12,214 bases of DNA from Thermoanaerobaculia bacterium (GCA_023700825.1 JAMPYE010000081.1:1-12214), one strand, 5' to 3'; counted from the first letter of the stretch, positions 1 through 8,833 are shown. The notes: a model not told the origin generated them from the letters alone. Program-made: numbers and translations.

Positions 1-680
1 ATCAGGTAGTTCATCGTCACGGTCGATGCCTGGAGAGCCAGGGCTGCGGGCGTGGATATCTCCTTGACCATCGCGCTCTCGAACCCCATCGCGAGGATGA
101 CGTCGGCACCTTCGCGAATGGCCACGTCGATGGGAAGGGGATCCGACGCGCCGCCGTCGACGAGCTTGCGGCCGTCGATCGTCCAGGGGCGGAGCGCGAG
201 GGGAATCGCGATGCTGGCACGGACCGCGTCGGCGAGGCGCCCCGACTCGAGGACGACCTTCTCGCCGGTGCGGAAGTCGGTGGCGACGATGAAGAGCGGC
301 CTCGCGGCCTGCTCGATTCGCCGGTCGCCGAACGCATCCTCGAGAGCGGCGTTCACACCACGGTCGTCGACGAGACCGAAATCCTCGTTGAAGGAGAAAA
401 GGCGCGGCGCGATGATCTGCAGGATCGCCCGGAAGTTCTTCCTCCGGAAGCGGTCGCTCCAGAGGTCGTACGAGCGCTTGACGCTCTCCTCCAGCGGAAA
501 GCCGAACGCCATCGCGCTCACGTAGATGCTCCCGCCGCTGCAGCCGACGAACATGTCGACCTCGACCCCCTCTCGCGCGAGCACGCGCCAGAGCCCGAGC
601 GCGGCGACGCACTTGAGGCCGCCGGAGCCGACCACGAGGGCGACCTTCGGCCGCCTCTCTGACGGGGCGGGCGCCGTCAC
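1..680 (-). CDS. Patatin-like phospholipase family protein, second copy (C-terminus cut by window edge)
   Basis: This is the last visible gene of the minus-strand operon. The 226 codons present are open to the left edge. By alignment with its upstream neighbour about 65 C-terminal residues are missing. It belongs to the patatin/RssA (NTE) family of serine acyl hydrolases, which use a Ser-Asp dyad on lipid esters. Visible elements are the glycine-rich oxyanion loop GSGGLKC (18-24), the nucleophile elbow GCSGG (46-50, Ser48) and the dyad motif DGG (175-177, Asp175), followed by SDPLPIDVAIREGAD, which is typical of RssA-like proteins. The GTG start at 680-678 overlaps the TGA of the upstream patatin gene (GTGA), and a GGAGG lies 10 nt upstream, so translational coupling is likely. 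By eye roughly half the aligned residues match the neighbour, so the two are tandem paralogs. The oxyanion loop has Lys-Cys where the family normally has Arg/Lys-Gly. There is no signal peptide, so it is probably cytoplasmic or peripheral to the inner membrane. Substrate unknown. Confidence 0.9.
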   Translation of the reverse strand, partial: MTAPAPSERRPKVALVVGSGGLKCVAALGLWRVLAREGVEVDMFVGCSGGSIYVSAMAFGFPLEESVKRSYDLWSDRFRRKNFRAILQIIAPRLFSFNEDFGLVDDRGVNAALEDAFGDRRIEQAARPLFIVATDFRTGEKVVLESGRLADAVRASIAIPLALRPWTIDGRKLVDGGASDPLPIDVAIREGADVILAMGFESAMVKEISTPAALALQASTVTMNYL

Positions 681-1549
681 GCGCCCGCGGCCTCCGTCGC
701 GTCGCCCCCGAGCAGGCGTCGGAGGTAAGGCAGCTGCTCCTCGGCTGCGCGCTCGCCGACCTCGATGATGTAGGGAATCTTGTCGGTGTCGAACAGGCGC
801 ACCCTTTGATCGAACCGCGGGACGATCGGGATGACCTCCGAGTGGTGCGTGATGTTGTGGAACGCGAAGCGCGACTTCAGCAGGTTGTTCGTCATGATGC
901 TGCTGAGCTGGAACGAGAAGCGCCCCACGGAATTGATCTTCGTCTGGTTCGGGCTTTCGAATCCCATCGCAATGATCACGTCCGCTCCTTCGCGCATCGC
1001 GACGTTTACCGGAAGGGGATCGGACATGAAGCCGTCGATCAGGAGACGGTCGCCGATCTTGTAAGGGCTGAAGATGTACGGGATGGAGATGCTGGCGCGG
1101 ATCGCGTCGACGACGCTGCCCGACGACAGGATGACCTGCTCGCCGTTGGCGAAGTCCGTCGCCGTGATGTGGAGTGGAATCTTCATCCCCTCGAACGTGA
1201 GGTCGCCGAAGGCCTCGCGAAGTCGGCGCATCACGGGGGCGTCCTTCCGCATGCCGAACGTCGCATCGAAGCCGAAGAGGCGCGGGAACGCGACGCGCAG
1301 CAGCGCCATCCGGTCGCGCTGGCTCGTCAGGTCGCGCGTCCAGAGGCGCTTGGTCATGTCGGTGACCCTGTCGACGTCGTAGCCGGCGGCGATGAGTGCG
1401 GCGTACATGCTGCCCGCGCTGCAGCCGACGACGAGATCGATCTCGATCCCCTCGCGCTTGAAGACGTTCTGCAGGCCGAGCGCGGCGGCGCACTTCACGC
1501 TCCCCGCGCCGATCACGAGCGCGACCTTCTTGTCGTTCAACGAGCCCAT
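677..1549 (-). CDS. Patatin-like phospholipase family protein (RssA/NTE type)
   Basis: A complete 290-residue protein, the usual length for RssA-like bacterial patatins. It is predicted to be a Ser-Asp dyad acyl hydrolase. Seen in the sequence: an N-terminal strand and oxyanion loop GAGSVKC (14-20), the elbow GCSAG (42-46, Ser44), the strand ITATDF (128-133), ASISIPYIF (152-160) and the dyad motif DGF (172-174, Asp172) followed by MSDPLPVNVAMREGAD. The C-terminal part (VIPIVP, LFDTDKIPYIIEVGE) is also typical of RssA/NTE proteins. The motif around Asp172 is DGF rather than the usual DGG/DGA, and the oxyanion loop has Lys-Cys in place of Arg/Lys-Gly. Activity is therefore plausible but not certain. 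The ATG at 1549-1547 is preceded by AAAGGAG with a 6-nt spacer, which fixes the start. It lies 46 nt downstream of the STAS gene and overlaps the next patatin by 4 nt. Confidence 0.93.
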   Translation of the reverse strand: MGSLNDKKVALVIGAGSVKCAAALGLQNVFKREGIEIDLVVGCSAGSMYAALIAAGYDVDRVTDMTKRLWTRDLTSQRDRMALLRVAFPRLFGFDATFGMRKDAPVMRRLREAFGDLTFEGMKIPLHITATDFANGEQVILSSGSVVDAIRASISIPYIFSPYKIGDRLLIDGFMSDPLPVNVAMREGADVIIAMGFESPNQTKINSVGRFSFQLSSIMTNNLLKSRFAFHNITHHSEVIPIVPRFDQRVRLFDTDKIPYIIEVGERAAEEQLPYLRRLLGGDATEAAGA

Positions 1550-1595
1550 CGCTCACTCCTTTCGATGCGTTGTTTCGCTCCGCGCGTCGCCGGCG

Positions 1596-1934
1596 TCACG
1601 GCCCGTAACTCGCTACGGCCTCGTCGGTACCGGGGTAGAGCTTGAGGATGCTCGTAAAGCCGCTGAGCTCCAGCACCCGAAGCACGTCGGGCCTGACGGC
1701 GGCGAGCCGGAAGTCGCCGCCTGCGCGACGCGCCTCCTTCATGGCCGCCAGCAGCGTCCTCAGCCCCGCGCTGCTCGCGTAGTCGACGGCGGCGAAGTCA
1801 GCCACCAGGCGGGCCTTCCCTCCCTGGATCTGCCCTTCGAGCGCGGTCTGCAGAGCTCCGGCGGTCAAGCCGTCGACGCTCCCCACGATCGTCACCACCG
1901 TCACCGTGCCCATGTCCTTCGTCGTCACTTCCAT
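1596..1934 (-). CDS. STAS-domain protein, anti-sigma-factor antagonist-like
   Basis: A 112-residue single STAS domain of the SpoIIAA/RsbV type. Family members switch between phosphorylated and dephosphorylated states on a conserved serine and thereby bind or release a partner, usually an anti-sigma kinase. Seen here: the N-terminal strands (VTVVTIVGSVDG, 11-22), the central strand ARLVADFAAVD (41-51) and the signature DYASSAGLRTLLAAM (51-65), with Ser54-Ser55 at the usual phosphorylation position, then ELSGFTSILKLYP near the C-terminus. The ATG at 1934 is chosen over an upstream in-frame start because GGAGG lies 9 nt before it and the protein then begins exactly at the STAS fold. It is 85 nt downstream of the response regulator and 46 nt upstream of the first patatin. 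No HATPase_c anti-sigma kinase of the SpoIIAB/RsbW type and no PP2C phosphatase is encoded in the window, so its partner lies elsewhere or is unconventional. Confidence 0.9.
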   Translation of the reverse strand: MEVTTKDMGTVTVVTIVGSVDGLTAGALQTALEGQIQGGKARLVADFAAVDYASSAGLRTLLAAMKEARRAGGDFRLAAVRPDVLRVLELSGFTSILKLYPGTDEAVASYGP

Positions 1935-2019
1935 CAGCGTCTTCCTCCGGCTGCATGCGTCACTTCGGTCACGTCGCACGATACGCGCATCCCGCGCGCC
2001 TCGGAACGCTCTCGCGCGA

Positions 2020-2394
2020 TCAGCGGGGCCTCGCGAGGAGCGCGTCGATCTTGCCGAGCAGGCGCGGCAGCTCGATCGGTTTTGTATCGAAGTCGTCGCA
2101 CCCCGCGGCAAACGACTTGTCGCGATCGTCGGTGAGGGCGTGCGCGGTCAGGGCGATGATCGGAAGCGTCCGGCCCTGCTCGCTCGCGCGAATCTGCCGC
2201 GTCGCTTCCCAACCGTCGATGCCCGGAAGGCTCAGGTCCATCAGCACCACGTCGGGAGCGGGCGCACCCGTGGCCTTCGACACCCCCTCCTCGCCGTCGA
2301 CGGCAATGTCGACCTCGAATCCGCGCTTCAAGAGGCGCCGCGACAGCATGTCGCGGTTCATCTCGTTGTCTTCGATCAGAAGGATTCTCGCCAC
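2020..2394 (-). CDS. Single-domain response regulator (receiver only, DivK/CheY-like)
   Basis: A 124-residue stand-alone receiver with no output domain. The phosphorylation site is complete: acidic pair Glu8-Asp9, phospho-acceptor Asp53 (VLMDLSLPG), Thr83 (IIALTAHA) and Lys105 (DTKPIELP). The N-terminus LLIEDNEMNRDML and the DDFDTKPIELPRLL block are typical of DivK-like receivers that work with hybrid or cytoplasmic-type histidine kinases. It starts with GTG at 2394-2392, 10 nt after the stop of the MASE2 kinase gene, and ends 85 nt before the STAS gene. It is the likely phosphate acceptor of one or both adjacent kinases. Without a DNA-binding or enzymatic domain it must act by protein contact; the STAS and patatin products downstream are the obvious candidates. 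That link is inferred from gene order only. Confidence 0.95.
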   Translation of the reverse strand: MARILLIEDNEMNRDMLSRRLLKRGFEVDIAVDGEEGVSKATGAPAPDVVLMDLSLPGIDGWEATRQIRASEQGRTLPIIALTAHALTDDRDKSFAAGCDDFDTKPIELPRLLGKIDALLARPR

Positions 2395-2404
2395 GCCATT
2401 CTCC

Positions 2405-2405
<1 letters not shown>
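2395..2405 (-). promoter_or_regulatory. Ribosome binding site that selects the GTG start of the response regulator
   Basis: AGGAG (2405-2401 on the minus strand) begins with the final A of the kinase gene's TGA stop codon. It is followed by a 6-nt spacer and the GTG at 2394. A closer ATG at 2399-2397 is out of frame, opens only a seven-codon frame, and is just 1 nt from the AGGAG. Spacing and the receiver fold both support the GTG. The arrangement suggests termination-reinitiation coupling between kinase and receiver. Confidence 0.7.
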
Positions 2406-3873
<1,468 letters not shown>

Positions 3874-3877
<4 letters not shown>

Positions 3878-5700
3878 TCCCTCTCCTCCGTTGCTGCCGT
3901 GGCAGTCGCTTCCCCGTAGAGCGGCAGTCGCAGCCTGAACACCGAGCCGAGGCCCGGAGCGCTGTCGACGCCGAGCGTCGCACCCATGGCCTTCGCCAGC
4001 CGCCGGGAGAGCGCGAGACCGAGGCCCGCGCCGTCCTTCGCTCTCGTGATCGAGGCGTCGACTTGCGCGAAAGGCTCGAAGAGCGCGCTCACCTGCTCGT
4101 TCGACAGGCCCGGGCCCTCGTCCGCGACGAGAATCTCGACGGCCCGGTCTTCGCCATAGTCCGCCCGGGACGCCGAAAGCTGCGACGTGCGGTTTTCCGT
4201 GAACTTGTTCGCGTTGTCGAGAAGCGCCTCGAGGATCCTCCGCAACATCGTGCCGTCGCACTGGACGTCGGGCAGGCCGTTCTCGCAGGCGATCTCGAGG
4301 CGGTTGCCGCGCCGCGCAAACTTCTCCTGCTGGGCCACGCCGATCGACTCGAGCAGAAGGCGCACGTCGAGCGCGTCGAGCGACGGGGTAAGCCGTCCCG
4401 CCTCGAGCTTGGCGATGTCGATCAGGTCGGTGACCATGCCGAGCAGTCGCCCGCCCGCCGTGCGGATCTTCTCCGCGTCCGAGGCGAGCTCGGGCTCCCC
4501 TTCCTCCCGCAGCTGCTCGCCGAGCATCTCGCTGTAGCCGATGATCGCGTTCAGCGGCGTGCGCAGCTCGTGGCTCATGTTCGCGAGGAAGACGCTCTTG
4601 GCGCGGCTTCCCGCCTCCGCGGCGTCCCGCGCGGCGATCAACTCGCGCTGCAGCTGCTTGCGCTCCGAGATGTCGCGAAAGGAGAACACGACACCGGACA
4701 ACGCCTCGTTCTCGACGATGGGCGCGCTCGTGTAGGAGACCGGGACGACGGAGCCGTCGGGACGAAAGAAGCCGGCGTTCTCGCCGTGCTCCTCCTTCTG
4801 CGACCGCAGCGCCGCTTCGAGCGGGCAGTTGCTCCCGTCGCAGACGTTGCCCGCGTCGTCCGAGTGGACCGCGAGGTCGTGACCCTTCGTTCCGACGAGC
4901 GAATCCACGTTCAGACCGATCGTCTTCGCGGCGCGATCGTTCGCGAAAGTCACCCGACCCTCGAGGTCGCACCCGACGATCCCGACCCCTGCCGACTGGA
5001 GGATCAGCTGGTTTCGATGCATGACGCGAAGCAACTCGTCCTCCTGGCGCTCGAGCGATGCCTTCGACGCGCGAGCGAGCCCGATCGCGTCCGTCGTGCG
5101 TTCCTTCCTGATGTCCGCCGCGCGCGCCATCAGAGCGGTGTAGAGCGTTCCAGCGTAAAGGAAGGAGAGCCTCACCGCCTCGACCGGCCACGAGACTTCC
5201 CGGCCTTCGCCGAGCACGAGCCAGGCGATCAGCGCGAGATAGCCCGCGAACGCGAGATGCCCGAGCAGCAGGGCGCGACGAAACGTCGTGTGCGTCTGAT
5301 CGATCACGCGCAGCATCGGGGCCATGAAGAGCAGGCTCTTCTCGCCGCCGCTGAGATACACCACGAGCACGAGCATGACGATGTCCGCGATCTGAATCGC
5401 CGTCGCAAGCCCCGCGATCCGGTCGTAACCGGCGTAGAGAACGGCCCACGCCACGAGCGGGTAGAGAACGAGAAGGAACACGGACTGCGGGGGCGACCCC
5501 GGGCGAAGGCTCTCCGGCATCGCGATTCCGTGCAGGACGACCACGCCCCCGAGAGCGAGAAACCCGAGAAACCGGTAAAGCGGATTGACGACGAGCGTCA
5601 CGTGCCGCGCCGAACGGCGTTTCCGCTCGTCGTTCGCGACCGGGTCGAGCTCGATCGACGAGGAAGCTCGCAACGGGAATCTGGGAGTTTTCGTCTCCAT
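3874..5700 (-). CDS. Membrane-bound PAS-domain sensor histidine kinase
   Basis: A 608-residue kinase and first gene of the minus-strand operon. Domains in order: a basic cytoplasmic N-terminus; an N-terminal membrane block with about five hydrophobic segments (about 41-60, 72-91, 98-117, 144-163, 175-192); a short coiled region (195-230); one PAS domain (about 225-346, ending FRDISERKQLQ); HisKA with His377 (MSHELRTPLNAI); and HATPase_c with N-box ALLDNANKFT (Asn496), G1 DEGPGL (527-532) and G2 GAGLGLALS (557-565). The catalytic set appears functional, although the first Asn of the N-box is Ala492. The PAS domain carries a His/Cys cluster (His274, His279, Cys287, Cys292), which could bind metal or sense redox; that is inference. 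The ATG at 5700 is preferred because AAGG in an A-rich stretch lies about 8 nt upstream. An in-frame GTG at 5742 has no ribosome binding site and would add 14 non-domain residues. The stop overlaps the next kinase start by 4 nt. Confidence 0.92.
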
Positions 5701-5749
5701 GACGGTGACCTTTTTTTCCAGGGGGAACCGGGAGATTAGCACGCGCGCG

Positions 5750-5777
5750 GTGCCCGGGAAAGGTGCGAACCGGGCAC
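5750..5777. repeat. Inverted repeat, 8-bp perfect arms, 12-nt spacer
   Basis: GTGCCCGG (5750-5757) and its exact reverse complement CCGGGCAC (5770-5777) flank a 12-nt spacer. It lies 50 nt upstream of the kinase start codon and 132 nt upstream of the outer-membrane protein gene, in the divergent promoter region. It could be an operator for a dimeric regulator or a hairpin in the leader of the kinase mRNA. There is no T-tract, so a terminator is unlikely. Confidence 0.5.
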
Positions 5778-5791
5778 TCCGCGCAGCCCGC

Positions 5792-5801
5792 CACCCGGGT
5801 G
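5792..5801. repeat. 10-bp perfect palindrome in divergent promoter region
   Basis: CACCCGGGTG is self-complementary over its full length and shares the CCCGG core with the inverted repeat 15 nt away. Together they may form a multi-site operator. In such GC-rich DNA a 10-bp palindrome can also arise by chance. Confidence 0.35.
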
Positions 5802-5909
5802 CGCGCGCTCGATCGATACCCTCTCACCGAGTCGTCTCCGGCGGTGCGAAGAATTTCGACCTCTCCTCTTCATGTTTGAGGCGAGGTGACGCAGGGACGA
5901 GGAGGGATC

Positions 5910-8774
5910 ATGAAGCGAATGTCGGCCGCGGCCGTGCTTCTGATGTGCATCGCAACAAGCGCCTGGGCCGAGACCGAGGCGAAGACGTGCCGGCCCTGCG
6001 GGGGCCTCGTTCTGGGAGGCGCAGCCCCCTCCGTCGCCGTCCCGCTGCTCATCCGCGCGAACGCGACCGATCTCTCCACACTCGATGCCTCCCTCTTCGC
6101 GCTGTCGACCGAGCAGGAAGCGATGTCCACGGTCGTCGTCGACATCGACCAGGCTCCCGTGACGATCGAGCAGGCAGAAGAGCTCGTCGGAACGCTTTCC
6201 GCGAGGCTCGCGGCCCACGACGATTTCTACGCCGCCGGCATCGCGATCCGCGGTACGTCGAGCGAGATCGCCGCTTACATGGTCAGGCGAATGGCGGTCC
6301 TGATCCAGGGCCGGCAGATCGCCTCGCGCATCGTGCTTCCCGTCTCCTCGCCCGACGAGCTCGCCATGCTCGCCACGGCAGGAGCGTCGCCTTACTACGA
6401 TCTGGTCCTCGTGGACGAAGCGGCGCGCGGCGGCGTGACGGCCTGGCTCGAGGCGAACGACCCCTCGAAGCGGGTGCTGGTGGTCACCACGCCGCTGGCG
6501 GTGAATCCGCTGCACGACATCGCGTCGCGCTTCGGTGGAAGCGTCGAGCGAGTCTTCGTCGGCGGCGACCCGGCGGCGGCTCCGGCGATCGCCGCGATGA
6601 ACGCGGAGCTCGTCGGCGACTTCTCGGTCGACCCGTCCTCGGACGGAAAGATCCTCGACCGCGACGTGAAACAGGTCGACGGAGCGCCTGTCGTTCTTGT
6701 GCGCGGTGAAGACCTTCGCACGCTCGTCGTGCCACCGGGAAGCGTCGACGCATCGCGCATCGTCTCGATTTCCGACGGCGGATTCGTTAGCGCTCGCCGC
6801 ATCTCGGCGTCGGGCAGCGCCGCGTATCGCGACGTCGGACGACGCGAAGGGAGATACCTCATCGGCGCGACGCCTTCGGCCGACGGCTATCTCTTCGCGC
6901 TCGAGCGGCCCGCGCCCGAGGAGACCGAAGGAGTCCTGGCGGAGAAGATCCAGGTCGCGACCGAGAAGCGGCTCTCCGTCGAGGAGATCATCCGCAATCA
7001 CCAGTCGTACTGGGTGTACCAGCAGACGATCACGCCGCGCTACGTCGCGAAGAACCAGACCGATCTCCGATTCTCGCTCGGCCCTACGGCCGAGCGGTTC
7101 GAAGTCTCCATCGCGGGTCCGCATTTCTTCGACGGCGACCGGCGCAACGACTGGCTCTGGAGCGACTTCTACGTCAACGGCGTGAAGTGGAAGTACGGAG
7201 AGTTCCCCCAGCTGCCGATCGTGCAGGCCGAGAAAGTCACACAGCTCCCGCTCGAGATCAATCTCACGAACGAATACCGCTACGAGCTCGCGGGCGAGGA
7301 GAAACTCGACCCGTTCGACACGTGGGTCGTGCGCTTCTCGCCTCCGCCTAACGCTCCCGACGGGCTGCCACTCTACCGCGGCACGGTCTGGGTCGACAAG
7401 CGGACGTATGCGCGTGTGCGCATGTCGATGATCCAGCTCAACCTCAGCGGAGAAGTACTCTCGAACGAGGAGACGACCGACTACGCGATCTTCGACGCGA
7501 CGACCTCGACGCCGATCAGCCGCGAGGAGGCGAGCCGCACGACTGCGTCCTCGCTGCTCTGGCTGCCTGCCTCCATCACGGCGCAGCAGGTCGTTTCGGC
7601 GATGAGCCGCCCGGTGGCCGTGGAACGCAGGACCGCGTTCAGCGACTTCGAGCTCCAGCCTCTCGACTTCGACGGGCGCTACCGCACCGCAAGCGACTCG
7701 AAGAAGCGGATGGTGCGCGAGACCGCCGCAGGCCTTCGCTATCTCGTCAAGGACGACTCAGGCGAGCGGGTGGTCCAGGAGGGCTTCGACACCTCGCAGC
7801 TCTTCCTCCTCGGCGGGCTCCGGCACGACGAGGGGCAGGAGTACCCGGTGCTCCCCCTGGCGGGCGTCAACTACTTCAACTCGAAGGTGCGCGGCCGCGA
7901 CATGCAGACGAACGTCTTCTTCGCGGGTGTGATCCTCTCGGCAAGCCTCGCCGACTCATCGTTCCTCGGAACTCGAAGCGCGATCGGGCTCGACACCTTC
8001 GCGCTCGCGATCCCGTTCGAGAACACGATCTTCCGCGACGGCGAGGAGTCCGAGGGTGAGACGGTCGAAACGCAGCCATTCTCGATGCAGGGACGCATCT
8101 CGCGCCCGATCGGCTCGTTCCTGAACGTGAGTGCGACCATGGCCGCGACATGGGTCGGCTTCGGCGAAGCCGAAGACACCGCCCCCGACTACGTCGTGCC
8201 GACCGACACCTGGATTCTCTCGCCGTCGGTCGGAGCGCGCTTCGACCGGCGTGGATATTCGCTCTCCCTCTCGTACGAATACGGGACGCGGACGTCGTGG
8301 GATCCCTGGGGAGTCGCCGCGGAGTACAGCGACGGCCAGAAGGACTTCAACAAGTGGGACGTGACGCTCGCGAAGGGCTTCTTCCTCCCGAAGTTCCAGC
8401 GCCTCGGATTCGAGGTCAGCTACCTCGATGGCAAGGATCTCGATCGATTCTCGAAATACGAGCTCGGCTTCTTCGGGAGCCAGCGCGTGCGAGGCATCCG
8501 ATCGGAGTCCGTCCGCGCGGAGTCGATGATTATCGGGCACGTCTCGTACGGCTTCGTGCTCTCGGACCTGTTCCGGCTCGAAGCGTTCTATGACGCGGCG
8601 TCGGTCGACGACAAGGCATCGGGGCTCGACGGGGAGATCTTCCAGGGCTTCGGATTCGGAGGCCAGACGGTGGCTCCGTGGGGGCTCATCATCCGCTTCG
8701 ACATCGGCAAAACGGTCGGCTCGACGCGGCAGGAGGGCTTCGTCGGGACGATCCTCTTCCTGAAGCTTCTCTGA
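5910..8774 (+). CDS. Secreted multidomain outer-membrane protein with LolA-like and Omp85-like regions
   Basis: A 954-residue protein with an Sec signal peptide (1-20, hydrophobic core AAAVLLMCIATSA, cut after AWA). Residues 27-30 form CRPC. Residues about 45-245 alternate strands and helices (TVVVDID, IAIRGTS, RIVLPV, DLVLVDE, VLVVTTPL, RVFVGGD), resembling a TIM-barrel; about 250-335 is beta-rich. This N-terminal part is not a family I can name. Residues about 350-580 (EEIIRNHQSYWVY, SDFYVNGVKWKYGEF, FDTWVVRFSPPP, YRGTVWVDKRTYARVRMSM) resemble the LolA/LolB lipoprotein-carrier fold. The rest is a predicted beta-barrel with alternating strands, the Omp85 loop-6 motif VRGIR (860-864) and a C-terminal block FQGFGFGGQTVAPWG then IIRFDIGK (911-934), as in Omp85 proteins. 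No POTRA repeats are evident. The final residue is Leu, not the usual aromatic. ATG 5910 is preferred to an in-frame GTG at 5886 because it gives a clean signal peptide and has AGGAGG 4 nt upstream. Role unknown; surface or envelope assembly is possible. Confidence 0.8.
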   Translation: MKRMSAAAVLLMCIATSAWAETEAKTCRPCGGLVLGGAAPSVAVPLLIRANATDLSTLDASLFALSTEQEAMSTVVVDIDQAPVTIEQAEELVGTLSARLAAHDDFYAAGIAIRGTSSEIAAYMVRRMAVLIQGRQIASRIVLPVSSPDELAMLATAGASPYYDLVLVDEAARGGVTAWLEANDPSKRVLVVTTPLAVNPLHDIASRFGGSVERVFVGGDPAAAPAIAAMNAELVGDFSVDPSSDGKILDRDVKQVDGAPVVLVRGEDLRTLVVPPGSVDASRIVSISDGGFVSARRISASGSAAYRDVGRREGRYLIGATPSADGYLFALERPAPEETEGVLAEKIQVATEKRLSVEEIIRNHQSYWVYQQTITPRYVAKNQTDLRFSLGPTAERFEVSIAGPHFFDGDRRNDWLWSDFYVNGVKWKYGEFPQLPIVQAEKVTQLPLEINLTNEYRYELAGEEKLDPFDTWVVRFSPPPNAPDGLPLYRGTVWVDKRTYARVRMSMIQLNLSGEVLSNEETTDYAIFDATTSTPISREEASRTTASSLLWLPASITAQQVVSAMSRPVAVERRTAFSDFELQPLDFDGRYRTASDSKKRMVRETAAGLRYLVKDDSGERVVQEGFDTSQLFLLGGLRHDEGQEYPVLPLAGVNYFNSKVRGRDMQTNVFFAGVILSASLADSSFLGTRSAIGLDTFALAIPFENTIFRDGEESEGETVETQPFSMQGRISRPIGSFLNVSATMAATWVGFGEAEDTAPDYVVPTDTWILSPSVGARFDRRGYSLSLSYEYGTRTSWDPWGVAAEYSDGQKDFNKWDVTLAKGFFLPKFQRLGFEVSYLDGKDLDRFSKYELGFFGSQRVRGIRSESVRAESMIIGHVSYGFVLSDLFRLEAFYDAASVDDKASGLDGEIFQGFGFGGQTVAPWGLIIRFDIGKTVGSTRQEGFVGTILFLKLL

Positions 8775-8816
8775 CCCCGCCCGAGCGCGGCGGCGGAACG
8801 GGCAGCGTGCGCGTGG

Positions 8817-8822
8817 GATAAT
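8817..8822 (+). promoter_or_regulatory. Possible -10 element ahead of the kinase-like gene
   Basis: GATAAT differs from the TATAAT consensus at one position and stands out in GC-rich DNA, but the -35 position (8794-8799, CGGAAC) matches poorly. A start about 7 nt downstream would leave a leader of only about 5 nt before the ATG at 8834, which has no Shine-Dalgarno sequence. It may be an internal promoter producing a near-leaderless mRNA. Confidence 0.3.
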
Positions 8823-8833
8823 CGTCCGACGCG

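Larger units (their letters stand above)
5701..5909. promoter_or_regulatory. Divergent intergenic region, promoters of both units
   Basis: This 209-nt stretch separates the start codons of two divergently oriented genes, so the promoters of the six-gene minus-strand operon and of the outer-membrane protein gene should both lie here. No convincing -35/-10 pair was found by eye on either strand. The region holds a perfect 8-bp inverted repeat and a 10-bp palindrome that share the core CCCGG/CCGGG (listed separately), and a run of seven T (5711-5717) just upstream of the kinase start. On the plus strand a strong AGGAGG sits 4 nt before the ATG at 5910. Confidence 0.5.

Noticed and set aside
806..1645. 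Plus-strand open frame opposite the first patatin gene
   Set aside because: Antisense to a complete patatin with catalytic motifs and a strong ribosome binding site.
4063..5739. Long plus-strand open frame (558 codons) opposite the PAS kinase gene
   Set aside because: Shadow of the real kinase gene; low-complexity charged composition with no recognisable fold.
5910..5970. Lipoprotein signal (Cys13 in LLMC)
   Set aside because: Met precedes the Cys where a lipobox needs a small residue, and a cleaner signal peptidase I site (AWA, residues 18-20) follows.
5736..7124. Minus-strand 462-codon open frame opposite the outer-membrane protein gene
   Set aside because: Antisense shadow with Arg/Asp-rich sequence and no domains; the plus-strand gene has a signal peptide and ribosome binding site.
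8779..8803. Stem-loop GCCCG...CGGGC after the outer-membrane protein gene as a terminator
   Set aside because: Only 5 bp with a 15-nt loop and no T-tract; expected by chance in GC-rich DNA.
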